Shown here piece after piece: positions 24,932-33,623 of a stretch of 55,315 nucleotides of DNA; position 1 is the stretch's first letter, and every line of letters starts with the position of its first letter. The notes beneath the pieces are model-generated. The model did not search any database, had not been told where the DNA came from, and saw only the letters and a list, made by a program, of their open reading frames with translations. The DNA lies in the NCBI GenBank assembly GCA_904394215.1, contig CAJFNF010000008.1, positions 1 to 55,315 on the forward strand. The letters run 5' to 3'. This stretch comes from an uncultured Faecalibacterium sp. (GTDB lineage: Bacteria; Bacillota; Clostridia; Oscillospirales; Ruminococcaceae). A program made the position numbers and the translations under genes.

Positions 24932-25366
24932 TCAGGTGCCGGCTTCCTGGAGGGATTCCACCGGGGCGTCGGCCAGGATTTCCTGCAGGCTGTGGGTCCG
25001 CAGCTCCCGGTCCAGCTTGGCCTGGATATCCAGCAGCCGGTTGTGGACCTGGCAGCCGCCGTGGCAGCCCCGCCAGGGGCAGGCGTAGCCGGGGTCCATG
25101 CAGGAGCTCAGGGTGGTATGCTCGCCCAGCATCACCAGCAGGTCGTACAGGCTGATGGCGGACAGGTCGGCCGCCAGCCGGCACCCCCCGGCGGTGCCCC
25201 GGACCACCTGGACCAGCCCCGCCTTTTCCAGTTTTTTCAGGATCTTGTAGCTGAAGGACTGGGGCAGCAGCTGGCTTTGGGCGATCTGGCCCGCAGTGTG
25301 CAGCCGGCCGTCCTGCAGGACGCGCAGGATGCGCAGTGCATAATCTGTCTCGCGGGTCATAAGCAT
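24932..25366 (-). CDS. Rrf2-family regulator with four cysteines
   Basis: The protein has 144 residues. The N-terminal winged helix is MTRETDYALRILRVL with QLLPQSFSYKILKKL, and VRGTAGGCRLA is the usual wing. In the sensor region, CMDPGYACPWRGCHGGC holds four cysteines (spacing 7, 4 and 3), close to the cluster-binding loops of NsrR/IscR, so an Fe-S cluster or redox/NO sensing is likely. GGAG lies about 10 bases before the start at 25366; a second ATG two codons later is too far. It is divergent from the Pel operon and may control it or only itself. Confidence 0.88.
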   Translation of the reverse strand: MLMTRETDYALRILRVLQDGRLHTAGQIAQSQLLPQSFSYKILKKLEKAGLVQVVRGTAGGCRLAADLSAISLYDLLVMLGEHTTLSSCMDPGYACPWRGCHGGCQVHNRLLDIQAKLDRELRTHSLQEILADAPVESLQEAGT

Positions 25367-25404
25367 GGTAACTGAACTCCTTTGTGTGTGGTTTGGTGTG
25401 CCAA

Positions 25405-25432
25405 GCCTATCAAAGTCGACAATATTTGTCAA
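25405..25432 (-). promoter_or_regulatory. Promoter and operator of the rrf2 gene
   Basis: TTGACA on the minus strand (25432-25427) is followed after 17 bases by TAGGCT. GACAATATTTGTC (25418-25430), a dyad with 5-bp half-sites, overlaps the -35. This arrangement suggests autorepression. Confidence 0.6.
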
Positions 25433-25570
25433 GCATAAAACGGCAGCCGAAAATTTTTTGTAGGTATGCACAAATCCGGCTCGTTGCCTTTGCCGCAAAA
25501 AACAGCGGAAAATTGCCCCATAACAGGCCGGAACGAGACAAAAACGTTGAAAGGATGAAAGAAATTCCTA

Positions 25571-25599
25571 TTGAAATAGTTCCCATAAGATTGTACCAT
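25571..25599 (+). promoter_or_regulatory. Possible promoter of the Pel operon
   Basis: TTGAAA (25571-25576) and TACCAT (25594-25599) are 17 bases apart. Downstream, CGGGCCG and CGGCCCG at about 25638-25674 can form a leader hairpin. I see no c-di-GMP riboswitch. The rest of 25433-25720 shows nothing more. Confidence 0.4.
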
Positions 25600-25720
25600 A
25601 AAAAGATAATCATGGTGAAACAAGTTTTTTGCAGGGCCGGGCCGCGGCAGAGGATGCAGGAAGCCGGCCCGATTTCTGTTCCAGGACAGAACCAACCCAT
25701 GGCAGAGCAGGAGCGAAAGT

Positions 25721-27865
25721 ATGGTAACACGAGTACTCTTTGTGGGCAGTTATGATCCGGCGGGCAGCGGCATTGCGACCCGGCTGTACCGGGAGGGGTG
25801 CAGGGTCAGCTGGCTGACCGCCGAGCCGGAGCGGGAGCTGTGGGGCAGCAAGGTCCATGGCAAGGTGTTCCGGCGGACGGTGAACTATCAGCAGTGCAGC
25901 CAGATCCTGAAGGGCGAGTCGGTGGACTGCATTGTGATCCTGACCGGCGCCGCCCGGGAAGGTTTCGGGGCGGCGTCAGGGCTGGAGCGGGGCCAGCTGC
26001 TGCTGATGCTCTCGCCGCTGCTGCAGGCGGCCGCCGCCGAAAAGGTGCAGAAGGTCTGCTTTTTGTCCTCCCTGAGCCTGGAGGACCAGGTCCTCCTGCC
26101 CCCGGGGCTGGAAGAGCTGCGGGCCGCCGAGCGGGTCACCATCTCCTTCTGCCAGGAGCAGAAACTCCCCCTGCTGACGGTGCGGCTGGGCTGCATCTAC
26201 GGGGAAGGGATGATGGACTTTGACGGCGTGATGGGGAACCTCCTCCGCGCCATGGACCGGAAGGAGGACGTGGCCTGCCCCCTGACGGCCCAGTCCCAAC
26301 TGGACCTGATCCAGGTGCCGGATGCGGCGGACGCCGTCTACCGGCTGCTGAACATGGACGCCGCCGGCCAGGTGGACCTGTTCACCGGCAGGACGGTGAC
26401 GGCGCAGCAGCTGTGCGAGACGGCGGCCCGGGCTGCGGGCTGGCAGGGGGACCTCCGGTATGGCCGGCGGGAGCAGCATGGCCCCGCGGGCAGCGGCCAG
26501 GATGTGCGGCGGCTGTGCGGGTGGATGCCCTTTTATCCCTTTGACAGCCACGGGGCCGAGGCCATCGCCCGGGAACTGGAACGGGTCCGGGAGCGGGAAG
26601 CCCGGGCCGGCCAAAAACAGCGCCGCCGGGAGCGGGCCCAAACCCACTCCCTCCTGTACGACACCGCCCAGAACCTGCTGCTGTTTGCAGTTGCGGCGGT
26701 GGTGGCCTCCCTGACCCCCGACTGGAGCGACCTGCGGTTTGTGGATGTGCGGCTGCTGTATGTGATGATTGTGGCCATCACCTTCGGGATGCGGCAGGGC
26801 CTGCTGGCCACCGCCCTGGCCACGGTGTCCTACCTGGGCAGCCAGCTGCAGGCGGGCATCGACGCGTCCTATGTGCTGTACAACGTGGGGTCCTGGATCC
26901 CCTTTGTGATCTATGGCGTGGCCGGCGCCTTCGGCGGCTACTGGAGCGACAAAAAACGGGATACATACGAAAACCTCAGCAATGAATACCGGGAGCAGCA
27001 GGACCGCTACAGCCTGCTGGAAGACCTGTACCGGGAACTGCTGGACGTGAAAAACCAGCTGCAAAAGCAGATCGTCATTTCCCGGGACAGCTTCAACCGG
27101 CTCTACGCCGTCACCGAGGACCTGGATGACCCAAACCCCCGGATGGTGCTGATCCGCACCGTGCGGGTGATCGAGGAGATTATGGAGGGGGGCTCGGTGG
27201 CCATCTACCTGCGGGTCCGTGCCGACAAGCGCTACGGCCGGCTGATGGCCTGCTCGGACCAGCTGTCCAGGCGGCTGCAGCCCTCCCTGGACTTTGAGGC
27301 TGTGCCCCGGCTGCAGGAGACCATGCAGACCGGCGCCATGTACGTCAACAAGGAGCTGGACCCCCAGTACCCGGCCTTTGCCGTGCCGGTGAGCAACGGC
27401 AGCTTTTCCATTGCCCTGGTGGAGCTGTACGACCTGCCGGCCAGCCAGTACACCATCTATTACCGCAACCTGTTCCAGACCCTGGTGCAGATGGTGCAGC
27501 ACAACCTGGTGCAGGCCTACACCTACCAGATGGAAAACCGCGAAAAGCTCTTTGTGCCGGGCACCGACATCCTGACGGCGGAGACCTTCGCCAGGGAGCG
27601 CAAGACCCTGCAGATGGCCAGCGAGGAGTATGGCTACCCCAGCAGCATCGCCCGCATTTTGCCTGTGGAGCAGGCGGGCGGGCAGGGACTGGCTCCGGCC
27701 CAGCTGTCCGGCCGGGCGGAGCCCCTGCTGCGGGGCACCGACCTTCTGGGCATGGGGCAGGACGGCCAGGTGCGGGCCGGCTTTTTGTATCTGGACCGGG
27801 CCAGCCGCCCGGTGGTGGAGCACCGCTTTGCCCTCCACGGGCTGCGCCTGGTGTGGGAGGATTGA
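25721..27865 (+). CDS. pelD: SDR-PelD fusion: c-di-GMP receptor of the Pel operon
   Basis: The protein has 714 residues. Residues 1-290 are an NAD-dependent epimerase/SDR-like Rossmann domain (VLFVGSYDPAGSGIATRL); the expected YxxxK pair is not visible (LEELRAAE instead), so catalysis is doubtful. About 310-420 are membrane helices, then a coiled coil, a GAF domain (~460-560) and a degenerate GGDEF domain. There RGTD (671-674) matches the RxxD c-di-GMP site, five residues before GQDGQ, which replaces GGDEF. This is PelD architecture: c-di-GMP binding activates Pel export. The Rossmann domain in the same chain recalls the PelX epimerase of other Pel loci. It heads an operon with PelE, deacetylase, PelF and PelG. 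Confidence 0.85.
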   Translation: MVTRVLFVGSYDPAGSGIATRLYREGCRVSWLTAEPERELWGSKVHGKVFRRTVNYQQCSQILKGESVDCIVILTGAAREGFGAASGLERGQLLLMLSPLLQAAAAEKVQKVCFLSSLSLEDQVLLPPGLEELRAAERVTISFCQEQKLPLLTVRLGCIYGEGMMDFDGVMGNLLRAMDRKEDVACPLTAQSQLDLIQVPDAADAVYRLLNMDAAGQVDLFTGRTVTAQQLCETAARAAGWQGDLRYGRREQHGPAGSGQDVRRLCGWMPFYPFDSHGAEAIARELERVREREARAGQKQRRRERAQTHSLLYDTAQNLLLFAVAAVVASLTPDWSDLRFVDVRLLYVMIVAITFGMRQGLLATALATVSYLGSQLQAGIDASYVLYNVGSWIPFVIYGVAGAFGGYWSDKKRDTYENLSNEYREQQDRYSLLEDLYRELLDVKNQLQKQIVISRDSFNRLYAVTEDLDDPNPRMVLIRTVRVIEEIMEGGSVAIYLRVRADKRYGRLMACSDQLSRRLQPSLDFEAVPRLQETMQTGAMYVNKELDPQYPAFAVPVSNGSFSIALVELYDLPASQYTIYYRNLFQTLVQMVQHNLVQAYTYQMENREKLFVPGTDILTAETFARERKTLQMASEEYGYPSSIARILPVEQAGGQGLAPAQLSGRAEPLLRGTDLLGMGQDGQVRAGFLYLDRASRPVVEHRFALHGLRLVWED

Positions 27866-27867
27866 AG

Positions 27868-28764
27868 ATGGACCGGATTATGATTGTCCTGGTGGTGCTC
27901 CATCTGCTGACCTCCCTGGTGTATGCCTGGGACTGGTATCAGGACTATGACCGCTGGCAGGAGAGCCTGATCCGCCTGGTGATCAGCCTGTTCCTGCCCC
28001 TGGTGGGGGTCCTGCTGTGCAAGATGGTGGACTATTTTGCCGAACACAACGCCTCGGCCCAGATGGATGAGCTGTATCTGGGCCGGGGGGAGATGATGGA
28101 TGGGCTGGAACTGCTGCGGCCCATCGAGCACGACCGGGAGGTGGATAAAGCCCCGGCCCTGGACGTGCTGAAGATGGACCAGTACGGCCAGCGCCGCCAG
28201 CTGATCATGGAGACCCTCCGGCGGGACGACACCCTGGACTACCTGTCCATCCTGCAGGAGGCCCTGTCCAACGAGGACCGGGAAACCTCCCACTATGCCA
28301 GCACCGTCATCATGGACCTGCAGAAGCGGGTGCAGGATGGGCTGGACCGGTGCCGGCGGGCCTGGAAGGACCACCCCGACGACCCCGCCTGCCAGGCGGC
28401 CTATGAACAGAAACTGTACCGCGCCATCACCAGCAATGTCTTTGACAGGAGCACCATGGGGCGCTACCGCAGCCGGTATGAGAAGCTGTCGGAGCAGCTG
28501 CTGGCAGGGGAGCGGGTGGAGCCGGACTGGTTCCACCACCGCATCCAGCTGGACCTGGCGGCGGGGGACCCCCTCCACGCCAGCCAGCTGGCCGACCGGT
28601 TTGTGAAGGAGCACCCCGACAGCGAGGACGCCGTGGTGGACCGGATCGAGAGCTTCATCCGGATGTCGGACCGGCAGGGGCTGGACCAGTTCCTGGCCCG
28701 GCTGAAAGAGATGCCGGTGATGCTGACCAGCAAATCCCTGCCCTACATTCGTTTTTTGTCCTGA
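27868..28764 (+). CDS. pelE: PelE-like membrane protein
   Basis: The protein has 298 residues. Two N-terminal membrane helices (IMIVLVVLHLLTSLVYAW and LIRLVISLFLPLVGVLLCKM) are followed by about 240 helical, charged residues with TPR-like spacing (YRSRYEKLSEQLLAGERV, DPLHASQLADRFVKEHP). PelE has this layout and bridges PelD and PelG in the inner-membrane complex. Its GGAGG lies in the last codons of pelD. The call depends on the layout and position more than on motifs. Confidence 0.7.
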   Translation: MDRIMIVLVVLHLLTSLVYAWDWYQDYDRWQESLIRLVISLFLPLVGVLLCKMVDYFAEHNASAQMDELYLGRGEMMDGLELLRPIEHDREVDKAPALDVLKMDQYGQRRQLIMETLRRDDTLDYLSILQEALSNEDRETSHYASTVIMDLQKRVQDGLDRCRRAWKDHPDDPACQAAYEQKLYRAITSNVFDRSTMGRYRSRYEKLSEQLLAGERVEPDWFHHRIQLDLAAGDPLHASQLADRFVKEHPDSEDAVVDRIESFIRMSDRQGLDQFLARLKEMPVMLTSKSLPYIRFLS

Positions 28765-28782
28765 CAAGGAAAAGGAAAACCC

Positions 28783-30633
28783 ATGAAGAGCTACTACCGC
28801 AAAATTTTTATCTATATCCTGGCGGCCCTGGTGGTGGCGGTGGTGTTCCTGCTGGTGAACAGCGGGGCGCTGGTGAACGCCACCACCCAGGATGTCCTGT
28901 TCCAAACCACCGACTACCAGGACGCCCTCCCGGAACAGGAGATGGAGGCGGCCCGGAAGACGGCCCTGGTGCTCTACGACCCGGTGAACCCGATGTCGGT
29001 GAAATACAAGCGCAACCTGGAGCGGGTGTTCCGCTGGCTGAAGATGGAGGCGGAGTTTCTGCCCGCCGACCGCAAGGACACGGTGGCCTACCCCGACTAC
29101 GACATGGTGATGGTGGCCTTTTCGGACTGGGAAGGCCTGATCGGCCAGGGGGTGGTCCGGCTGGCCCGCTATGTGAACGAGGGCGGCCGGCTGCTGCTGG
29201 GGATGATGCCGGAAGAGCCCGGCATCGTGTACAGCACCCTGTACCGCAGTATGGGGGTGCTGGAATACGGCAACTACGGCATTGCCTCGGGCTTCCGTTT
29301 TTCCGGGGAATTGATGCCCGGCAGCCAGGGCCGGACCTTTGAGGGGGAAGCCTTTGAGGATTCGATGCTCAACGTCCAGCTGGAGCAGGACTGCCTGGTG
29401 CTGATGGTGGGCCTGCAGGAGGGCAGGGAAGTGCCCATGGTCTGGCGCCACGACGCGGGCCGGGGCCGGATCCTGACCTACAACGGCACCGGCATCACAG
29501 GGGACCTGTGGACCGGGGTGGCGGCGGGCTGCATCCAGAGCCTGATGGGGGAGGCCATCTGGCCGGTGATCAACGCCAAGACCATTTTTATTGATGATTT
29601 CCCCTCCCCCCAGTACAATACCGAAAACGAGGGCATCCAGCGGGATTACAACCGCACGGTGCTGGAGTTTTACCGGGACATCTGGTGGCCCGCCATGCAG
29701 AGCGCCGCAGTCCGCTACAACCTGCGGTATGTGGGCCTGTTCATGGCCACCTACAACGACATTGTCAACCCGGAGGCGTTCGTCTACACCGACGACCCGG
29801 TGGAGCAGTATTTCGGCAACAGCCTGATGGACAACGGCTTTGAGATGGGGCTCCACGGCTACAACCACCAGCCCCTGGTGACGGAGGGCCAGACGCCGGA
29901 GGATCTGGGGTATAAGCCCTGGAGCGGACGGCTGGATATGGCGGCCTCCCTGGAAGAACTGGTGGAGATCGCCGGCCGGCTGTTCCCCGGCGTCAAGCTG
30001 TATACTTATGTGCCCCCCTCCAACTACCTCAGCGAGGAGGGCCGCCAGGCGGTGGTGGAAGCCATGCCCGACCTGCGGGTGATCTCGGGGGTTTACACCA
30101 ACGAGGAAGAGGACGGGGCGGTCTATGTCCAGGACTTCGGGGTGGCGGAGGACGGCATTGTGGAGCTGCCCCGGGCCACCTCCGGCATGCTGAACGAGGC
30201 CTATGACAACTTTGCCGGCCTCAGCGTCGGCGGGCTGTACGGCGTCTTTTCCCACTTTGTCCACCCCGACGACATCCTGGATGAGGAGCGGGGCCAGGGC
30301 AAGAGCTGGGAGGAGCTGTTCCGGGAGTTCTGCCAGAAGCTGCAGTTCGTCAACGAGAGCTTCAGCGGCCTGCGGCCCATGACCGCCATCCAGGCGGCGG
30401 GGGCGCTGGAGGCCGCCGACCACCTGGAGGTGACCCTCCGGGAGGGCAGCGACGGGGTGGTGGAAGGCCTGTGCAACGGCTTTTCGGGCCAGGGCTGGTG
30501 TTACCTGCGCACCGAGCGCACCCCCAAGATGATCAACGACACCTGCAGGATCAGCCCGGTCAGCGACCGGGCGGGCAGCTATTACTACCTGGTGCAGATT
30601 GATGCGCCGGTCTTTTCCTTTGCACTGGAGTGA
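28783..30633 (+). CDS. PelA-like polysaccharide deacetylase (DUF2194)
   Basis: The protein has 616 residues. One N-terminal membrane helix (IFIYILAALVVAVVFLLVNS) anchors an extracellular protein. A Rossmann-like front part (ALVLYDPVNPMSVKYK) precedes a carbohydrate esterase-4-like domain with the metal/catalytic motifs IDDFPSP (~residue 270), LHGYNHQ and FSHFVHPDD. This is the domain set of PelA C-terminal parts in Gram-positive pel operons, where partial deacetylation gives the polymer its positive charge. The hydrolase half of Pseudomonas PelA is absent; the DUF4832 protein at the operon end could replace it (inference). Confidence 0.75.
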   Translation: MKSYYRKIFIYILAALVVAVVFLLVNSGALVNATTQDVLFQTTDYQDALPEQEMEAARKTALVLYDPVNPMSVKYKRNLERVFRWLKMEAEFLPADRKDTVAYPDYDMVMVAFSDWEGLIGQGVVRLARYVNEGGRLLLGMMPEEPGIVYSTLYRSMGVLEYGNYGIASGFRFSGELMPGSQGRTFEGEAFEDSMLNVQLEQDCLVLMVGLQEGREVPMVWRHDAGRGRILTYNGTGITGDLWTGVAAGCIQSLMGEAIWPVINAKTIFIDDFPSPQYNTENEGIQRDYNRTVLEFYRDIWWPAMQSAAVRYNLRYVGLFMATYNDIVNPEAFVYTDDPVEQYFGNSLMDNGFEMGLHGYNHQPLVTEGQTPEDLGYKPWSGRLDMAASLEELVEIAGRLFPGVKLYTYVPPSNYLSEEGRQAVVEAMPDLRVISGVYTNEEEDGAVYVQDFGVAEDGIVELPRATSGMLNEAYDNFAGLSVGGLYGVFSHFVHPDDILDEERGQGKSWEELFREFCQKLQFVNESFSGLRPMTAIQAAGALEAADHLEVTLREGSDGVVEGLCNGFSGQGWCYLRTERTPKMINDTCRISPVSDRAGSYYYLVQIDAPVFSFALE

Positions 30634-30636
30634 ACC

Positions 30637-32055
30637 ATGAAAATCTGTTTGATAGCCGAGGGGTGTTATCCCTACGTGGCGGGCGGCGTGTCCTCCTGGA
30701 TTCAGATGCTGATGGAGGGGATGCCGGAACACCAGTTTGTGATCTGTACCATCGCAGCCAGCACCCAGCAGAAGGGCCAGTTCAAATACCGGCTGCCGGC
30801 CAACGTGGCGGCGGTGGAGGAAAATTTCCTGGACCAGATCCCGGAGCCTCCCCGCCGCCGGACCGCCTGCAGGCTGACGGCGGAGGAAAAGCAGGCCCTG
30901 CTGGACCTGATCTCCAGGGACCACACCGACTGGAACCTGCTGTTTGATCTGTTTGCCCGGGGCGGGCGGTACACCGCCGCCCAGTTCCTCACCAGCGACG
31001 CCTTCCTGGACCTGGTGATGGAGTCCTGCCGGGACACCTACCGCCAGGTGCCCTTCAATGAAGTGTTCTGGACCATCCGGTCCATGCTGCTGCCGGTGCT
31101 GAACCTGCTGCAGTGCCATCTGCCCGAGGCGGATGTGTACCACGCGGTGTCCACCGGCTATGCAGGGCTGCTGGGGGCGCTGTTCCACCACAAGACGGGC
31201 AAACCTTTCCTGATCACCGAGCACGGCATCTACAGCCGGGAGCGGGAAGAGGAGATCCTCAAGGCCCGGTGGGTGGACGTCTACTTCAAGCAGACCTGGA
31301 TCGACTTTTTCATGGGGATGGCCCGGGAGGCCTACAGCCAGGCAGGCCGGATCATCTCCCTGTTTTACCATGCCAGGGATCTGCAGATCAGCTACGGCGC
31401 CGACCCCGACCGCTGCATTGTGGTGCCCAACGGCATCCAGGTGGAGCGGTTTGACGGCATCGGCCCCATTTCGCAGCAGCCCCACAGCCTGGTGCTGGGG
31501 GCGGTGGTGCGGGTGGTGCCCATCAAGGACCTGAAAACCATGATCTACAGCTTTGCCCAGGTGCGGCAAAAGCTGCCGGAGGCCCGGTTTTACCTGATCG
31601 GCCCCACCGATGAGGACCCGGACTATTACCAGGAATGCCTGGAGCTGATCGACAGCCTCCACCTGGAGGGGGTCACCTTTACGGGCCGGGCGGACGTGGC
31701 CCAGTGGTATGGCAAACTGGACCTGGTGCTGCTGGGCAGCATCTCGGAGGGCCAGCCCTTTGTGGTGCTGGAGGCCATGGCCTCCCGGCGGCCGGTGGTG
31801 GCCACCGATGTGGGCTCCTGCCGGGAGCTGCTGGAGGGCAGCGGCGACGGCCTGGGGCCGGCGGGGGAAGTGGTGCCGGTGATGAACCCCAACCTGATGG
31901 CCCGCAGCATCCTGCATCTGGCGGCGGACCCGGACCGGATGCGGCAGATGGCTGAGAACGGCCGCCGCCGGGTGGAGCGCTGCTACCGGGTGGAAGATTT
32001 TCTGCAGGCATACCGCACACTGTACGAACAAGCGGAGGGAACATGGCAGGCGTAG
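30637..32055 (+). CDS. pelF: PelF glycosyltransferase (GT4)
   Basis: The protein has 472 residues. The N-terminus is CLIAEGCYPYVAGGVSSW, the PelF hallmark, and the C-terminal domain has GSISEGQPFVVLEAMASR with the GT4 E-x7-E motif followed by VATDVGSCRELLEG. It is the cytosolic polymerase using UDP-sugar (UDP-GalNAc/GlcNAc in studied Pel systems). No signal or membrane segment is seen. The gene starts 3 bases after the previous stop and overlaps pelG by 13 bases. Confidence 0.92.
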   Translation: MKICLIAEGCYPYVAGGVSSWIQMLMEGMPEHQFVICTIAASTQQKGQFKYRLPANVAAVEENFLDQIPEPPRRRTACRLTAEEKQALLDLISRDHTDWNLLFDLFARGGRYTAAQFLTSDAFLDLVMESCRDTYRQVPFNEVFWTIRSMLLPVLNLLQCHLPEADVYHAVSTGYAGLLGALFHHKTGKPFLITEHGIYSREREEEILKARWVDVYFKQTWIDFFMGMAREAYSQAGRIISLFYHARDLQISYGADPDRCIVVPNGIQVERFDGIGPISQQPHSLVLGAVVRVVPIKDLKTMIYSFAQVRQKLPEARFYLIGPTDEDPDYYQECLELIDSLHLEGVTFTGRADVAQWYGKLDLVLLGSISEGQPFVVLEAMASRRPVVATDVGSCRELLEGSGDGLGPAGEVVPVMNPNLMARSILHLAADPDRMRQMAENGRRRVERCYRVEDFLQAYRTLYEQAEGTWQA

Positions 32056-33623
32056 GCTTTGAACTGAAAAAACTGTTCCGCAGCAAGCGGGGCTATCTGG
32101 ATACCGTCAGGGGCTACCTGGTGACGGCCGCCGTCACCGAGGGGCCCATGGTGCTGAACATTGTGCTGCTGTTTTCGGTGCGGCTGCTGCTGCGGCTGTA
32201 CGGTGCGGGCTACAATGTGCAGGAGCTGTACCTGATCACCACCACCTATGTGATGATTTTTTCCCTGCTGCTGTCCAACGTCTTCCTGATGCTGGTGAGC
32301 CGGTTCATCTCGGACAGCATCTACCAGGACCGCAAAGAGCAGATCCTGCCCTCGTTTTTCAGCCTGCTGTTTTATCTGCTGGTGCTGGGGGGCCTGGTGA
32401 GCGGCATCTACCTGATGCTGCTGGACCTGCGGTTCACCTACAAGGTGCTGCTGTTTTTGCAGTTTGAGCTGATGCTGGTGATGTGGGTCCAGATGAGCTA
32501 CCTGTCCGCCGTCAAAAAATACAGCAAGGTGCTGATCGGCTTTCTGGTGTCCTCCTTTGCGGCCATCGGCCTGAGCCTGGTGCTGATGGTGCTGGGGGTG
32601 GAAATCCTCACCGCCGCCTATCTGGGCTCGGCAGCGGGCTTTTTCCTGATGGTGGTGCTGTACATGCAGGAGATGGTCAGCTTTTTCCCCGGCGGGCCCA
32701 TGCGTCTGGGGACCCTGCTGCCCTATGTGGGGCAGTACCGCAGCCTGATGCTCACCGGCTTCCTCAGCGCCCTGGGGCTGTTCGGCCACAACTTTGTCTA
32801 CTGGTGCAGCGACTACCACACCCGGGTGATCCCCCGGATGGTCTACTGCATGAAATACGATGTGGCGGCCTTTTTTGCCAGCCTGACCATCGTGCCCTAC
32901 CTGGTGATCTTTGTGGTGGCCCTGGAGGTCAACTTCTACAAGGCCTACCGCAGCTATTTCGACACCATCCTCTACGGCGGCACCCTGGAGGAGATCCGGT
33001 TGGAAAAGAGAAACCTGAGCCTCACGTTGTTCCGGGAGCTGGCCCATGTGTTCGAGCTGCAGTTTTTTGTGGAGCTGCTGTGCGTCACCTTCCTGGGTAA
33101 CTTTTTGCAGATGATCGGCTTTGACCGTGAGATGCTGATCATCTTCCGCTACCTGTGCATCGGCTACTGCTTTTATGTGCTGGTGAAGAGCCTGGTGATC
33201 CTGCTGCTGTACTTCGACGACCGGGCGGGGGCGCTGACGTTGTCGGCCCTGTTTGCGGCCAGCAGCATCCTGCTGTCGGCCCTGACCCTGTTCTTCGGGG
33301 TGGAGACCTACGGCCTGGGCTTCCTGGGGGCCGGCATCCTGACGTCGGTGGCGGGGCTGGTGAAGCTGTACCGCTATGTGAACCGGCTGGAATACCAGGT
33401 GTTCTGCAGCCAGCCCCTGGTGTATGAGGAACCCAGCGGCCTGTTCCGGCGGATGGCGGATTACCTGGAAACCCACCAGGAGGGCCCGGGGGACTTCAAG
33501 GCCCACTACAAACCCACCCGGCGCCAGCAGCGCCGGATCAAGCGCAGGGAGCGCGCCGCCGCCCGCCGGGGCCGGCACGGCGCCCGGCCGGCACAGGAGG
33601 AACCACAGCATGAGACACAATAA
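32043..33623 (+). CDS. pelG: PelG membrane exporter
   Basis: The protein has 526 residues. It starts MAGVGFELKKLFRSKRGYL, a typical PelG N-terminus, and contains about twelve membrane helices of MOP/Wzx-like character (VLNIVLLFSVRLLLRLYG and others). The C-terminal cytosolic tail is strongly basic (RRQQRRIKRRERAAARRG) and longer than needed for the fold. It probably exports the nascent Pel chain made by PelF under control of PelD-PelE. Its end overlaps the cotH start by 14 bases. Confidence 0.9.
   Translation: MAGVGFELKKLFRSKRGYLDTVRGYLVTAAVTEGPMVLNIVLLFSVRLLLRLYGAGYNVQELYLITTTYVMIFSLLLSNVFLMLVSRFISDSIYQDRKEQILPSFFSLLFYLLVLGGLVSGIYLMLLDLRFTYKVLLFLQFELMLVMWVQMSYLSAVKKYSKVLIGFLVSSFAAIGLSLVLMVLGVEILTAAYLGSAAGFFLMVVLYMQEMVSFFPGGPMRLGTLLPYVGQYRSLMLTGFLSALGLFGHNFVYWCSDYHTRVIPRMVYCMKYDVAAFFASLTIVPYLVIFVVALEVNFYKAYRSYFDTILYGGTLEEIRLEKRNLSLTLFRELAHVFELQFFVELLCVTFLGNFLQMIGFDREMLIIFRYLCIGYCFYVLVKSLVILLLYFDDRAGALTLSALFAASSILLSALTLFFGVETYGLGFLGAGILTSVAGLVKLYRYVNRLEYQVFCSQPLVYEEPSGLFRRMADYLETHQEGPGDFKAHYKPTRRQQRRIKRRERAAARRGRHGARPAQEEPQHETQ

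Noticed and set aside
25499-25720. c-di-GMP riboswitch ahead of the Pel operon
   Set aside because: No conserved GEMM core is present; only a GC hairpin of unknown role.
27634-32031. Very long open frame (over 1400 codons) on the minus strand across the Pel operon
   Set aside because: It lies antisense to well-recognised pel genes, has low-complexity His/Gln/Val-rich composition and no ribosome site. It is a by-product of GC-rich third codon positions.
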